Assembly (NCBI GenBank): GCA_016794525.1
Contig: JAEUJY010000165.1
Location: 62,001 to 126,000 of the forward strand
Reading direction: 5' to 3'
Source of the DNA: Myxococcales bacterium
GTDB lineage: Bacteria > Myxococcota_A > Polyangia > Haliangiales > Haliangiaceae
Length of the DNA stretch: 64,000 bases
Below the pieces are notes generated by a model that was given only the letters and a program-made list of their open reading frames with translations, was not told the origin of the DNA and ran no database searches. The position numbers were made by a program, and so were the translations under genes. This document shows positions 44,711-64,000 of this stretch, in pieces. The stretch's first letter is position 1. Every line of letters starts with the position of its first letter.

Positions 44711-45040
44711 TCAGACTCCCTCGAAGAAGGCGATGCTGTCGCCGGCCTTGAGCGTGACGTAGGCCTTCTTCCAGCCCGGGCGGTGGCCCGAGAACTTGCC
44801 GACGCGCTTGGCCTTGCCGCGCACGACGATGGTGCGGACCTGGGTCACGGACACCTTGAACAGGGTCTCGACCGCGTGGCGGATCTCGACCTTGTTGGCG
44901 TCCTTGGCGACCTCGAACATGACCTGCTGGGCGTAGTCGTCGCCCTCGGCCGGGGCGGCCGCGGCGCCGCCGGTCTCGCGGAGGCGCGCGCTCTTCTCGG
45001 TGAGGAGCGGGCGCTTGATGATGGATTGAGGAGCTCGCAT
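44711..45040 (-). CDS. rplW: 50S ribosomal protein L23
   Basis: A 109-residue protein at the tunnel exit, docking site for trigger factor and SRP. Start [19 protein letters not shown], then [20 protein letters not shown]. An Ala/Gly/Pro insert ([13 protein letters not shown]) after residue 23 lengthens the protein compared with E. coli. It lies 3 bases before rplB. Confidence 0.96.
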   Translation of the reverse strand: MRAPQSIIKRPLLTEKSARLRETGGAAAAPAEGDDYAQQVMFEVAKDANKVEIRHAVETLFKVSVTQVRTIVVRGKAKRVGKFSGHRPGWKKAYVTLKAGDSIAFFEGV

Positions 45041-45063
45041 GGCGGTTTCCTTGGGGCCCTGGA

Positions 45064-45705
45064 CTACTCGGCCGCGCGCAGGGCGGCTTCGACCTGCTTG
45101 ACCGCGCCCTGGGAGATCACGACGGTCTCGTGACGGAGGATGTCGTAGACGTTGAGGCCCTCGGGGGCCAGCCACTGCGACGACGCCAGGTTCTTGGCGC
45201 CGCGCACGAGGCCGGTGTTGTCCTTGGTGTCGACGACGAGGACCTTCGAGGTCGGCTGCGCGACGCCGAGGTTCTTCAGCGCGGCGGCGACCGACTTGGT
45301 CATCTGCTTCTCGCCGACCGGGAACTTGTCGACGACGATCAGCTTCTTCTCGCCGGCGCGCAGCGACAGCGCGGCGCACAGCGCGGCCTTCTTGACCTTC
45401 TTGGGCAGGGCGTACTCGTAGCTGCGCGGCTTGGGGCCGAACACCGAGCCACCACCGACCCAGTGCGGCGCCTTCTTCGAGCCCTGGCGCGCCTGGCCGG
45501 TGCCCTTCTGCTTCCACACCTTCTTCGACGAGCCGTTGACCTCGCTCATGCGCTTGGTCGAGGCGTTGCCGGCGCGGCGCTTGGCCAGCTGCCACTTGAC
45601 CACCTCCCACAGGAGGTGCTCGTGGACTTCGGTCGCGAAGACGTCGTCGGCCAGGTCGATCTGGCCGACGTTGCTTCCTGCGGTGTTCTTGACGTCTAGC
45701 TTCAT
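45064..45705 (-). CDS. rplD: 50S ribosomal protein L4
   Basis: A 213-residue tunnel-wall protein. Family blocks: [20 protein letters not shown], the tunnel loop [20 protein letters not shown], and [20 protein letters not shown]. In E. coli L4 is the S10-operon repressor. Here it lies directly downstream of a terminator-like hairpin and of rpsJ, with rplC missing in between. The stretch between rpsJ and rplD is only 66 bases. Confidence 0.97.
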   Translation of the reverse strand: MKLDVKNTAGSNVGQIDLADDVFATEVHEHLLWEVVKWQLAKRRAGNASTKRMSEVNGSSKKVWKQKGTGQARQGSKKAPHWVGGGSVFGPKPRSYEYALPKKVKKAALCAALSLRAGEKKLIVVDKFPVGEKQMTKSVAAALKNLGVAQPTSKVLVVDTKDNTGLVRGAKNLASSQWLAPEGLNVYDILRHETVVISQGAVKQVEAALRAAE

Positions 45706-45721
45706 GGCGGTCTCGCTCAGG

Positions 45722-45763
45722 GCAAAAAACGAAACCAGCCGACGCCTCGCGGCGGTCGGCTGG
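45722..45763 (-). terminator. Terminator or attenuator between rpsJ and rplD
   Basis: On the minus strand CCAGCCGAC pairs with GTCGGCTGG around CGCCGCGAGGC, which itself forms three more pairs (12 bp with one bulge), followed by TTTCGTTTTTTGCC. It is a good rho-independent terminator in the middle of the S10 operon. It may stop or attenuate transcription after rpsJ. Confidence 0.82.
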
Positions 45764-45771
45764 TCATCGCG

Positions 45772-46080
<309 letters not shown>

Positions 46081-46209
46081 GGCGGGGTCCTGTCGAGACT
46101 GGCTGCCGGGGGTTCGTTCGTAGGCTGGCGTCCGTCGGGCGCGGTCCGTGGCCTCGAGGGCGGCGGAGCGGGTCGTCGGGTGAATTCCGGCCTGGTTTAA
46201 GAGTCGCGC

Positions 46210-46237
46210 AGTGTACTCAGTTCGATCCGAATTGGAA
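46210..46237 (-). promoter_or_regulatory. Possible promoter of the S10 block
   Basis: TTCCAA and TACACT, 16 bases apart on the minus strand, in an AT-richer patch 130 bases upstream of rpsJ. Boxes match the consensus 3 of 6 and 4 of 6. Confidence 0.35.
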
Positions 46238-46345
46238 GAGGTTTTTGCAGGTTCTTTCAGGGGCTTGCGGGGTGGGGATCGGGGCGATCGCGCCAGCCCG
46301 TCACAGCATCATATCCATTTGCGATCATTCACTTTTCCATGCCCG

Positions 46346-48475
<2,130 letters not shown>

Positions 48476-48737
48476 GTCATCGTCGAGGGGTCCGAGAGCG
48501 GACGGCGGGCGGGGGCACCGAGACGGTGGCGCGGCGAGGTGGTCGCCGCCGGATCGGGTCCGAGCGAGCTCGGCGGCGATCCTGTTGTCAGGCGTGGTGG
48601 TTCGGCGCGTGCGCCGCCTGCCATGCCCCCGTGCTGTTCGTGATCGGTGTCCTCGCCTCCTCGACGGTGTGAGCTCGAAACAGGTCTGCCAGAAACGAGC
48701 GAGGCCGGGCGAACCCGGCCTCGTCGCGCGCTGGTGG

Positions 48738-49226
48738 TTACCAGCGGTAGTGGGCGAACGCCTTGTTGGCGTCGGCCATCTTGTGCACGTCCTCGCGCTT
48801 CTTGACCGCGTTGCCACGGTTCTGCGCGGCGTCGACGATCTCGTTGGCGAGGCGGTCGACCATCGTCTTCTCGTTGCGGCCGCGGGCGTACTCGACCAGC
48901 CAGCGCATGCCGAGGGCGAGCGAGCGATCGGGGCGGACGTCGACCGGCACCTGGTAGGTCGAGCCACCGACGCGGCGGCTCTTGACCTCGACCTTGGGCC
49001 GGACGTTGCCCAGCGCGCGGTCCCACACCTTCAGCGGGTCGTCCTTGGCGCGCTCGGCGACCAGGTCGAGGGCCTTGTAGACGATCTGCTCGGCGGTCGA
49101 CTTCTTGCCGTCCGACATCACCACGTTGATGAACTTGGTGATGCGACGACGCATGTCGGCGGGGGCGTCCGTGAACTTGGGGTCCGGCAGGACGCGGCGC
49201 TTGGGAACTTCACCTTTACGGGGCAT
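48738..49226 (-). CDS. rpsG: 30S ribosomal protein S7
   Basis: A 162-residue primary binder of the 16S 3' domain. Start [57 protein letters not shown]. It follows rpsL by 20 bases in the str block. Confidence 0.98.
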   Translation of the reverse strand: MPRKGEVPKRRVLPDPKFTDAPADMRRRITKFINVVMSDGKKSTAEQIVYKALDLVAERAKDDPLKVWDRALGNVRPKVEVKSRRVGGSTYQVPVDVRPDRSLALGMRWLVEYARGRNEKTMVDRLANEIVDAAQNRGNAVKKREDVHKMADANKAFAHYRW

Positions 49227-49246
49227 GGCTTCTTCCGATCCTCAGG

Positions 49247-49618
49247 CTACTTGGGGCGCTTGGTGCCGTACTTGGACCGGCTCTGCTTGCGGTTCGCCAC
49301 GCCAGTGGTGTCGAGCGTGCCGCGGATGATGTGGTAGCGAACGCCCGGGAGGTCCTTCACGCGGCCGCCGCGGATGAGGACGACCGAGTGCTCCTGCAGG
49401 TTGTGCCCCTCGCCCGGGATGTACGACGTGACTTCCATCTGGTTGGTCAGGCGGACACGGGCGACCTTGCGCAGCGCCGAGTTCGGCTTCTTGGGGGTCG
49501 TGGTGTACACGCGGGTGCACACGCCGCGCTTCTGCGGGCAGGACTTGAGCGCGGGCGAGGCGGTCTTGGTCTTGACCATCTCGCGACCGTGGCGAACCAG
49601 TTGGTTGATCGTAGGCAT
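49247..49618 (-). CDS. rpsL: 30S ribosomal protein S12
   Basis: A 123-residue decoding-centre protein. The two loops are wild type: [19 protein letters not shown] (Lys of the streptomycin-resistance site intact) and [20 protein letters not shown]. First gene of the str block, behind a good promoter. Confidence 0.98.
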   Translation of the reverse strand: MPTINQLVRHGREMVKTKTASPALKSCPQKRGVCTRVYTTTPKKPNSALRKVARVRLTNQMEVTSYIPGEGHNLQEHSVVLIRGGRVKDLPGVRYHIIRGTLDTTGVANRKQSRSKYGTKRPK

Positions 49619-49678
49619 GTGGCAGCGGACTCCAGGAGCGATGTGCCAGACGGAAAGGTCCCGACGGCGAGGCGCGAG

Positions 49679-49706
49679 ACTTTACTTACCGACCCTCCCC
49701 TGTCAA
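49679..49706 (-). promoter_or_regulatory. Sigma-70 promoter of the str operon
   Basis: On the minus strand a perfect TTGACA is followed after 16 bases by TAAAGT (4 of 6 for TATAAT), 61 bases upstream of rpsL. This is the best promoter visible in the window. Confidence 0.7.
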
Positions 49707-49779
49707 GCGGATCGTGCGGCCAACCCACGAGATCGGGCCCCCGACGGTCCGGATTCGATGGTGGAGAGGGGGGGAGAGA

Positions 49780-49921
49780 GAGATCGGGCACGGGCACGGG
49801 CACGGGCACGGGCACGGGGCCCGGATCGGGGACGGGATCGGGGACGGGATCGGGATCGGGATCCGGAACGGGAACGGGATCAGGATCGGGGTCCGGGAAC
49901 GGGATCGGGATCCCGATCCCA
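49780..49921. repeat. GGGCAC/GGGATC hexamer repeat tract
   Basis: Tandem CGGGCA, CGGGAT, CGGGAC and CGGAAC hexamers behind GAGAGAGAGATCGGGCACGG, the phrase that also opens sub-blocks near 24.4-24.6 kb. The tract fills most of the gap between rpsL's promoter and the 50040 gene. Confidence 0.85.
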
Positions 49922-50039
49922 ATCTCGCGCGCAACGCCCCCGCCGGTGTCGTCACGACCCTCCCGCGCCACGTTCCGGACGTCTTGGGAGGGGGCCCCGG
50001 CGCATGCGGGGGGAGGGTTTGGCGACAAACCCTCTTATG

Positions 50040-50447
<408 letters not shown>

Positions 50448-50518
50448 TGGGTTCACCCTAGCCCGGATCGATCGCGATTGCCAACGGGGACGATGGCGGG
50501 CCGGGGCGGCGGCGCGGG

Positions 50519-51685
50519 CTAGAAGGCCCCGCCCACCGCGACGCCGGCGCCGTCCCCCGACACCGTCGGCGCGATCGCCGGCAGGCCGCGCGGCTCGTCG
50601 CGATCGAACCAGTACAGGAGCGCGCCGGTGAAGCCGACCGCGAGCGCGCCGCCGGCCAGGCCGTACGCCAGCGCGCGGCGATCGTCGCGCTCGGTGCGCA
50701 GCGCCTCGTAGCGGGCGACCTCGTCGATCGACAGGCCGCGGTCGGCGCGGCGATCGGCCAGCGCCGCGGCGTCGGCGTCCGAGAGGTAGGCGAACGTACC
50801 GGCGACGCCAGCACCGACCGCCAGCGCGCCGGCGCCGTACAGCACCCACGTCGCGATCCGCCGCTGGCTGGTGACCGGCTGGCGCGCGGTGATCGCGATC
50901 GCCTCGCCGCGGCCGACCTCGAACTCCTGCGCGAACGCGCGGCGGCCCCGCCGCGTGACCGTCACGAGGTGGCGACCGGCCGGCACCGCGACGCCGCGGC
51001 GGACGTCGCCGTCGGCGGCCCGCCCGTCGATCGCCACCGCCGAGCCGGCCTCGAGCGCCAGCGTGACCCGGGCCGGCAGCGCGTCGAGCTCGATCTCGAC
51101 CGGCACCAGCGCGCCGTCGACGGTCGCCACCGGCAGCGTGCGCTCGGCGTAGCCGGGGGCGCTCGCGACGACGGTGTGGGCGCCGACCGGCAGCTCCTTG
51201 ACCAGCGGCAGCCCGACCGGCGCGGCGCCGTCGATCGCGACCTTCACCCCGGGCAGCGCCGAGGTGATCGTCACGCCGGTCAGCTTGGGGATCACCGGTG
51301 CGGCGCCGGTGCCGGTGACCTTGCCCAGCAGCGGCTCGAGATCGCCGAGCGCGGCGCTGGCCTCGACGACGCGATCGCCGCTGGGGTCCTGCTCGACGTA
51401 GATCCGGTACAGCGCGACCGCGCGCTGCAACAGCGCCGGGTCCTTGTCCTTGGCCTTGGCCCACGCCAGCCGGTAGGCCTGCGCCGCCGAGAACGCGATC
51501 GCCGGCAGCGGCAGCGTCGCGAAGGCCTGCTCGAACGAGCCGGCGGCGTGGACGAAGTCGCCGGCCGAGAACAGCCGCTCGCCGGTGCGGAAGTGCTTCT
51601 CGGCGGTCTTGCGGTCGTCGGCGGCGACCGGCGCGGCGGTCGCGGCGAGCAGCGCGAGGATCAACGTGGCGACGATGGCGCGCAT
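50519..51685 (-). CDS. TPR/PEGA-domain secreted membrane protein
   Basis: A 388-residue protein with a signal peptide (AIVATLILALLAATAAPVAA). Residues about 25-110 look like TPR helices (HFRTGERLFSAGDFVHAAGS). Then come two PEGA-type beta modules (VTITSALPGVKVAIDGAAPV, VPAGRHLVTVTRRGRRAF), which often bind cell-surface components in Myxococcota. Two membrane helices follow near residues 290-310 (WVLYGAGALAVGAGVAGTFA) and 345-365. Its ATG overlaps the stop of the FG-GAP gene (TGATG), so these two are coupled. It probably works with that lipoprotein and the PEGA kinase upstream. Confidence 0.78.
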   Translation of the reverse strand: MRAIVATLILALLAATAAPVAADDRKTAEKHFRTGERLFSAGDFVHAAGSFEQAFATLPLPAIAFSAAQAYRLAWAKAKDKDPALLQRAVALYRIYVEQDPSGDRVVEASAALGDLEPLLGKVTGTGAAPVIPKLTGVTITSALPGVKVAIDGAAPVGLPLVKELPVGAHTVVASAPGYAERTLPVATVDGALVPVEIELDALPARVTLALEAGSAVAIDGRAADGDVRRGVAVPAGRHLVTVTRRGRRAFAQEFEVGRGEAIAITARQPVTSQRRIATWVLYGAGALAVGAGVAGTFAYLSDADAAALADRRADRGLSIDEVARYEALRTERDDRRALAYGLAGGALAVGFTGALLYWFDRDEPRGLPAIAPTVSGDGAGVAVGGAF

Positions 51686-54351
51686 CACTTGCCCTCCCCC
51701 GCCGCGAGCCCGGCGCCGCCGGGCACGTGGGCCTGGGTGTAGATCGCCAGCGCGCTCGGCGTGCGCGGATCGCTGCCGCGGCTGACGATCAGGTCGTCGA
51801 GGCCGTCGCGATCGAGGTCGGCGACGGTGATCCCGACCGCGTCCGGCTCGACGGCCGCCGTCGGCTCGCCCGCCGCGTCGCGGACCGCGAGGTCGACCGG
51901 CGCCAGCGCGCCGTAGCGGCCGCCGGCGTCGGGCGCGGCGAGCAGCAGGCCGCCGTCGGTCGCGACCACCAGGCTGGCGGGCCCCTCGGCCGAGGTGCGC
52001 AGCGCGGCGGCCGCGTAGGCGCGCCGCCCGTCGGGGACGGTCACGGTCTCGGCCGCGCCGACCCCGCCCCGCCAGATCAGCACCTCGCTGGCCCGCGCGA
52101 TCTCGCCACGCGGCGAGCGGATCGCCACCAGCTCGCGCGCGCCCTCGCCGTCGAGGTCGAGGTTGGTGAGCTGCGCGATCTGCATGGCGTCGCCGGCGTC
52201 GGCGGGCAACAGCGCCTCGGGCTGCTGCAGCGCGCACGCCGCGGGGCACCCGCTGAGCGGCACCAGCGCGATCGCGCCGCGGCGATCGCCGCCGTAGATC
52301 CGGGTGACGCCGTCGGCGCCGACGATCGCGGTCCACAGCGCGTCGGCGAACTCGAACGCCGACACCAGCACCGCCGGCGTCGCGGCGGCGACGATCGCGG
52401 TCGCGGTCAGGTCGCCGTTGCCGTCGGCGACCAGCCGCCACAGCCCGACGCTGCGCGGCCGGGTCTCGAACAGGCCGCGTCCGACCACCAGCGAGATCAG
52501 GCTGGGCGTCGGCTGGCCGGCGAACGGCGTCGCCACCACCGCCTCGACGGTGAGCGACTCGACGCCGACCGGCTGTCCCTCGCCGGTCGGCAGCTGCGGC
52601 GCGATCAGGTTGCGGGTCGACGAGCCGAGCAGCACCGAGCCCGAGCGGGTGCCGCCGCGCTCGAACACCATCAGCAGATCCTCGACGAGGTCGAGCCCGA
52701 GCGCGACCTGCTGCGACGGCTCGAGCGCCAGCAGCTTGCCGATCCGCGCGATCCGCACCGGCGCCGCCGGCGGCGCGAGGTACGCGCCGAACGCCATCGC
52801 CAGATCGACGGCGCTGCCGGTGCCGTCGGTCGAGAACGCGACCGCGACGTCGGCGACGTCGTTGCCGTCGAAGTCGCCGACGCGGATCGCCTTGACCTCG
52901 CCGGGCGCCGACATCGACGCCGGGTTCCAGAAGAACGGCAGCCCGGTCCCGAGCCGGACGTCGATCGTCGACGTCGACTTGCGGGCCGCGACCACGTCGG
53001 TGAAGCCGTCGCCGTCGAGATCGCCGACCGCGACGTCCTGCCACGGCACCGACGCCGCCGACACCGAGGTCCGCTCGCAGCTCGACCCGATCAGGTCGCA
53101 CGAGATCAGCGAGACCCCGTCGGCGGCGAGCAGCTCGTCGTAGTAGCCCGGCGTGACGTCGACGAACGCCAGCGGCGTCGGCGCGGCGACGCCACCGGCG
53201 AAGCTCACCGGCGTCAGCGCCCCGAAGCTGCCGTCGGCGCGACCGACCGCGATGGCCAGCTTCGCCACCTGCGCGACGGTGTAGCTGACGACCAGCTCGC
53301 GCCCGGCGAGGCCGTCGAGATCGGCGAACGACGCGCCGACCAGCTTGGCGCCGACCGGCAGCGTCACCGGCACCGGCGGCGACAGCGTCGCGGCGTCGCC
53401 GGGGTTGAGGCCGGTCTGCACCCGCGCCAGGAACAGGCCGTCCTGGTCGCCGGGCAGGCCGGGGTTGCTGTCGGCGAACGGCAGCGCGACGACGAACTCC
53501 TCCCGCGCCGGGTTGGCCGGCGTCCGCACCTGCGCGATCGGCAGGCGCGGCACCAGCAGCGCGTCGGCGTGGCCCGGCATCAGCACCGCCTCGTCGTCGA
53601 TCGACAGCACCGAGCACCCGCTCGGGCACGCGACGCCCGGCGCGAGATCGACCGCGACCACCAGCGAGCCGACCGCCGCGTCGCGGCCGTCGTCGGGCGA
53701 GGGCTGCGCGTAGACGATCGTGTTCGCGACGAAGCCGCCGGTGCCGCCGAGGTTGAAGGTCGGCTGGAACGTCGGCTCGAAGATGCCGGCGTTGGCGGCG
53801 GTCAGCACCTCGGTGCCGATGCCGGCCGAGAACACGACGTCGTCGGCGCCGTCGCCGGTGAAGTCGGCGGCCACCGGCAGCCCCTGGACCGGCACCCCGG
53901 GCAGCATCACCGGCGGGGCGAACGTGGCGCCGGCGGCACCGGCGCGCACCGCCACCGCGACGTCGTCGACCCCGACCAGGTCGGCGTCGCCGTCGTCGTC
54001 GACGTCGCTGGCGATCAGGAACCGCGACGTGAACGGCAGCTCGTCGCCGTCGGCGCGCTCGAACCGCGCGGCCGGGACCGAGCACACGCCGGTCGCGCCG
54101 CACACCGCGCCGGCCGGGCAATCGGTGGTGACCGTGCAGGTCAGCCGACACGCCTGCGCCGTGCCGGGCGCGCCGCAGTCGCCGCCGCGGTCGCAGTCCT
54201 CGCCGCGCTCGGGCTCGACGATGCCGTCGCCGCAGCCGCCGGGCTCGACCGACGGCAGCGACGTGCACCCCGCCGCGGCGAGCAGCGACGCGACCACGAC
54301 GGTGGAAGCGAGCGCGCACCCCAGGCGCGCTCGTAGACGAGTGACGTGCAT
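51685..54351 (-). CDS. Myxo-type Cys-rich FG-GAP repeat lipoprotein
   Basis: An 888-residue protein. ATG at 54349-54351 follows a perfect GGAGGT site; the signal ends at LLAAAGC (Cys 29). Residues about 38-60 (GGCGDGIVEPERGEDCDRGG) are a Myxococcus-type Cys-rich repeat. The rest consists of many FG-GAP/VCBS-like repeats with Ca-binding loops such as DVDDDGDADLV, DFTGDGADDVV and DLDGDGFTDVV, giving an integrin-like beta-propeller. It should be a large surface lipoprotein for adhesion or binding. It lies 40 bases after the kinase gene. Confidence 0.85.
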   Translation of the reverse strand: MHVTRLRARLGCALASTVVVASLLAAAGCTSLPSVEPGGCGDGIVEPERGEDCDRGGDCGAPGTAQACRLTCTVTTDCPAGAVCGATGVCSVPAARFERADGDELPFTSRFLIASDVDDDGDADLVGVDDVAVAVRAGAAGATFAPPVMLPGVPVQGLPVAADFTGDGADDVVFSAGIGTEVLTAANAGIFEPTFQPTFNLGGTGGFVANTIVYAQPSPDDGRDAAVGSLVVAVDLAPGVACPSGCSVLSIDDEAVLMPGHADALLVPRLPIAQVRTPANPAREEFVVALPFADSNPGLPGDQDGLFLARVQTGLNPGDAATLSPPVPVTLPVGAKLVGASFADLDGLAGRELVVSYTVAQVAKLAIAVGRADGSFGALTPVSFAGGVAAPTPLAFVDVTPGYYDELLAADGVSLISCDLIGSSCERTSVSAASVPWQDVAVGDLDGDGFTDVVAARKSTSTIDVRLGTGLPFFWNPASMSAPGEVKAIRVGDFDGNDVADVAVAFSTDGTGSAVDLAMAFGAYLAPPAAPVRIARIGKLLALEPSQQVALGLDLVEDLLMVFERGGTRSGSVLLGSSTRNLIAPQLPTGEGQPVGVESLTVEAVVATPFAGQPTPSLISLVVGRGLFETRPRSVGLWRLVADGNGDLTATAIVAAATPAVLVSAFEFADALWTAIVGADGVTRIYGGDRRGAIALVPLSGCPAACALQQPEALLPADAGDAMQIAQLTNLDLDGEGARELVAIRSPRGEIARASEVLIWRGGVGAAETVTVPDGRRAYAAAALRTSAEGPASLVVATDGGLLLAAPDAGGRYGALAPVDLAVRDAAGEPTAAVEPDAVGITVADLDRDGLDDLIVSRGSDPRTPSALAIYTQAHVPGGAGLAAGEGK

Positions 54352-54391
54352 GCGACCTCCGACAGGCGAGTGAGCGGACCGGCGGCGCCGG

Positions 54392-56032
54392 TCAGTGCTT
54401 CTTCTTGAACGGGTCTTCGAGCAGCGCGTTGCCGCTGCCGCCGCCGGAGCCGCGGCCGGTGCGCGGCGGCTTCTTGCCGGCGGGCGGCGCCGCGGCCAGG
54501 TTCACGACGACGCTGGCGGCCTGGGCCGGCACCACCGTCGAGCGCGTCGTGACGAACCCGTCGGCGGACACCGTCAGCTCGACCGGCGCGTCGCCGCGGG
54601 GCAGCGTGAGCTCGCCGGGCAGCGTCGTGGTCACGCCGCCGGGGCCGGTCACCGTGGCGCCGGCCGGCGTGCCGGTGACGGCGATCGTCACCGTGGTCGG
54701 CGCCGGCGGCGGCGTCACCGGCGGCGGCGTCACCGGCGGCGGCGTCACCGGCGGCGGCGTGGCGACCGAGCCGGCGGTCGGCGCGGCCGGCGCCGCCCCG
54801 CCCTTGCCGCCGCTGGTCAGCTTCAGCACCACGGCGGCGGCGATCGCCGCGACCACCACCAGGCCGGCGACGACGACGACCCCGCGGCGCCGCGCCGGCG
54901 CCAGCGGCTCGCCGGGCGCGCCGGTGATCGACGGAGCGCCGGTCGTCGACGGCGGGATCGTGACCGACGGCGCCGCGGCCATCGTCGGCGCGGTCCCGAG
55001 CTTGGTCGCCGCCGGCGTCGCCGGGCTGAGGTCGACGGTCTCGGCCGACGCCAGCGGTCGGGTCGCCGGGATCGGCGTGCGGACGCCCGACAGCGCGGAC
55101 GGCGTCGCCCGCGGCAGGTCGGCGCTGGCGCGGGCCTGCGGCAGCGCGTGGCCGCTGGTCGCCGCCGACTGCTCGAGCGACGCCATCGCCGCGACCAGGT
55201 TGGCCGGGCGCGCCGCCGGATCCTTCGCCATCATCCACGCCACCGCGTCGTCCAGCGCGGCCAGCTCGGGGACGGTCGCCGACACCCGCGGCGGCTCCTC
55301 CCCGATCTGCTTCATCAGGATCTCCATGTAGTCCTCGCCCGAGAACGGCACCTGGCCGGTCAGGAGCTCGTAGGCCACACAGCCGAACGCGTAGATGTCG
55401 GTGCGGTGATCGACGTCGCGCCCGCGGCACTGCTCGGGCGACATGTAGTACGGCGTGCCGATCGGCGCCCCGGTCCGGGTCTTGTGCATGCCCTCGCTCG
55501 GCCCGCCGAACGCCTTGGCGATGCCGAAGTCGAGCAGCTTGGGGAACCAGCCGCCCTCGGGATCGGCGACCAGGAAGATGTTCTCCGGCTTGATGTCGCG
55601 GTGGATGATGCCCTTCTCGTGGGCGGCGTCGAGCGCGCGGGCCACGCCGCGCAGCACCGGCACCGCCTCGTCCAGCCGCAGCCGGCCGTGGCTCTCGAGG
55701 AAGACGTCCAGCGGCTGCCCCTCGAGCAGCTCCATCACGAAGTAGTGGCGGCCGTCCTCGAGCTGGCCGAAGCCGAAGATGTCGATGATGTGGCGGTGGC
55801 GGATCTGGTTGACCGACCGCGCCTCGGCGACGAACCGCGAGACCATCTCGGGCTGCGCCGAGTACGCGCGCGACAGCACCTTGATCGCCACCTGCTTGCC
55901 GATCAGCGGGTGGGTCGCCCGGAACACCGTCCCGAACCCGCCGGCGCCGATCAGCGAGTCGATCACGTACTCGCCGACCTGCTGGCCGGGCGCGAGGTCG
56001 GTGGCGGTGCTCGATGCGGACGGGGTGGTCAT
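54392..56032 (-). CDS. Ser/Thr protein kinase with transmembrane and PEGA domains
   Basis: A 546-residue eukaryote-like kinase. Start chosen at ATG 56030-56032. Kinase domain at about residues 25-290: IGAGGFGTVFRA (P-loop), VAIKVL (Lys), IIHRDIKPENIFL (catalytic HRD), LLDFGIAKAFGG (DFG) and GTPYYMSPEQCRGRD (activation segment). One membrane helix near 395-417 (GVVVVAGLVVVAAIAAAVVL), a linker with TPPPVTPPPVTPPPV repeats, and an extracellular PEGA module follow. It may sense the envelope. Located upstream of the FG-GAP lipoprotein and TPR/PEGA genes in the same direction. Confidence 0.92.
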   Translation of the reverse strand: MTTPSASSTATDLAPGQQVGEYVIDSLIGAGGFGTVFRATHPLIGKQVAIKVLSRAYSAQPEMVSRFVAEARSVNQIRHRHIIDIFGFGQLEDGRHYFVMELLEGQPLDVFLESHGRLRLDEAVPVLRGVARALDAAHEKGIIHRDIKPENIFLVADPEGGWFPKLLDFGIAKAFGGPSEGMHKTRTGAPIGTPYYMSPEQCRGRDVDHRTDIYAFGCVAYELLTGQVPFSGEDYMEILMKQIGEEPPRVSATVPELAALDDAVAWMMAKDPAARPANLVAAMASLEQSAATSGHALPQARASADLPRATPSALSGVRTPIPATRPLASAETVDLSPATPAATKLGTAPTMAAAPSVTIPPSTTGAPSITGAPGEPLAPARRRGVVVVAGLVVVAAIAAAVVLKLTSGGKGGAAPAAPTAGSVATPPPVTPPPVTPPPVTPPPAPTTVTIAVTGTPAGATVTGPGGVTTTLPGELTLPRGDAPVELTVSADGFVTTRSTVVPAQAASVVVNLAAAPPAGKKPPRTGRGSGGGSGNALLEDPFKKKH

Positions 56033-56210
56033 CGTCGGGACGTACGACGGCGTACGGGCCTGAAAGTTATGATTGCACGACCGAGGCCAGGCGCGCGAGG
56101 TGCGCGCCATCACAAGGCGCCGCCCCCACCCGGCCGTGCCTACATCGGCGGTGTGGCGGCGACGCGGGTTTTCGCCACGCCGCCGGCCGCCGGTTCACAC
56201 CCGCCCGCCG

Positions 56211-56247
56211 AAAATGCGGACGGCCCGCGGGGGTACCGCGAGCCGTC
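56211..56247 (-). terminator. Terminator after rpoC
   Basis: On the minus strand GACGGCTCGCGG pairs with CCGCGGGCCGTC (12 bp, one G-U pair) around TACCC, followed by CGCATTTT, 46 bases past the rpoC stop. Confidence 0.8.
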
Positions 56248-56292
56248 GACCGTCGCTACCAGTCAGCGCCGCCCGCCCGTGCGGGCCGGCGG

Positions 56293-60449
<4,157 letters not shown>

Positions 60450-60545
60450 TGGTTCCTTCCGAGTACAGCGAGCGCGGTCAGCCGCGCCAGTAAAGCGATA
60501 CGAGAGTGCGAGGGGTGGCGGGGGCCCGGTCGCCCGGGCCCACCG

Positions 60546-64000
<3,455 letters not shown>

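Noticed and set aside
45706-45771. A frameshifted or shortened rplC
   Set aside because: Only 66 bases separate rpsJ and rplD and no L3-like text exists in any frame.

Overview
The window is GC-rich DNA (roughly 70% by eye) from what is most likely a member of the Myxococcota. The pointers are an Hanks-type Ser/Thr kinase with a PEGA tail, a Myxo-type 'CGDGI..E...D' cysteine repeat on an FG-GAP lipoprotein, DUF4388 and receiver mosaics, many Gly-rich or Pro-rich lipoproteins, and a stand-alone type III export gate. Species cannot be told from the sequence alone. Family assignments come from reading the translations; no database search was run.

Layout. (1) 1-7300, minus strand: an R-body (reb) gene cluster. 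It has four clear RebB-family structural paralogues, two divergent relatives, an SH3b-GH25 muramidase, two small LuxR-type HTH proteins, a Nudix-like protein with a degenerate catalytic box, a Pro/Thr-rich protein, a phospholipase-D-like protein cut by the window edge, and an unknown 368-residue protein. A 19-bp motif occurs three times, each time just ahead of a gene block, and probably coordinates the cluster. (2) 8003-14201, minus strand: a three-gene putative electron conduit made of a membrane protein with four [4Fe-4S] sites and a cytochrome-b-like region, a secreted cytochrome c with about 30 heme motifs, and an outer-membrane beta-barrel. (3) 14308-24355: a small secreted protein, tRNA-Pro(CGG) with a strong terminator, a receiver-XRE regulator, a SET-domain protein, and a minus-strand housekeeping run priA, receiver/DUF4388/J-like protein, fmt, rsmB, rpe. 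(4) 24622-27682: type III/flagellar export-gate genes (FlhB/YscU-like opposite FliO-P-Q-R-like) with no other secretion or flagellar genes nearby. (5) 27725-31410: a hypothetical protein, a gene remnant and two lipoproteins. (6) 31461-49706, minus strand: the str, S10, spc and alpha ribosomal blocks run together from rpsL to rplQ. rplC, tuf, adk and infA are missing from their usual places, and a terminator-like hairpin stands where rplC would be. (7) 50040-56032: four accessory genes (kinase-PEGA, FG-GAP lipoprotein, TPR/PEGA protein, 135-residue hypothetical) inserted between rpoC and rpsL. (8) 56211-64000: rpoC and most of rpoB, which runs off the right edge.

How they work together. The ribosomal and RNA polymerase genes form a long co-directional block with many stop/start overlaps. 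Two systems stand out: the R-body cluster, which looks like a self-contained polymer-forming and lysis or release module with its own regulators, and the multiheme cytochrome/porin/Fe-S operon, which looks like a route for electrons from the inner membrane to the cell surface. Three intergenic gaps (near 7.9, 24.5 and 49.85 kb) carry related degenerate GC-rich hexamer repeats.
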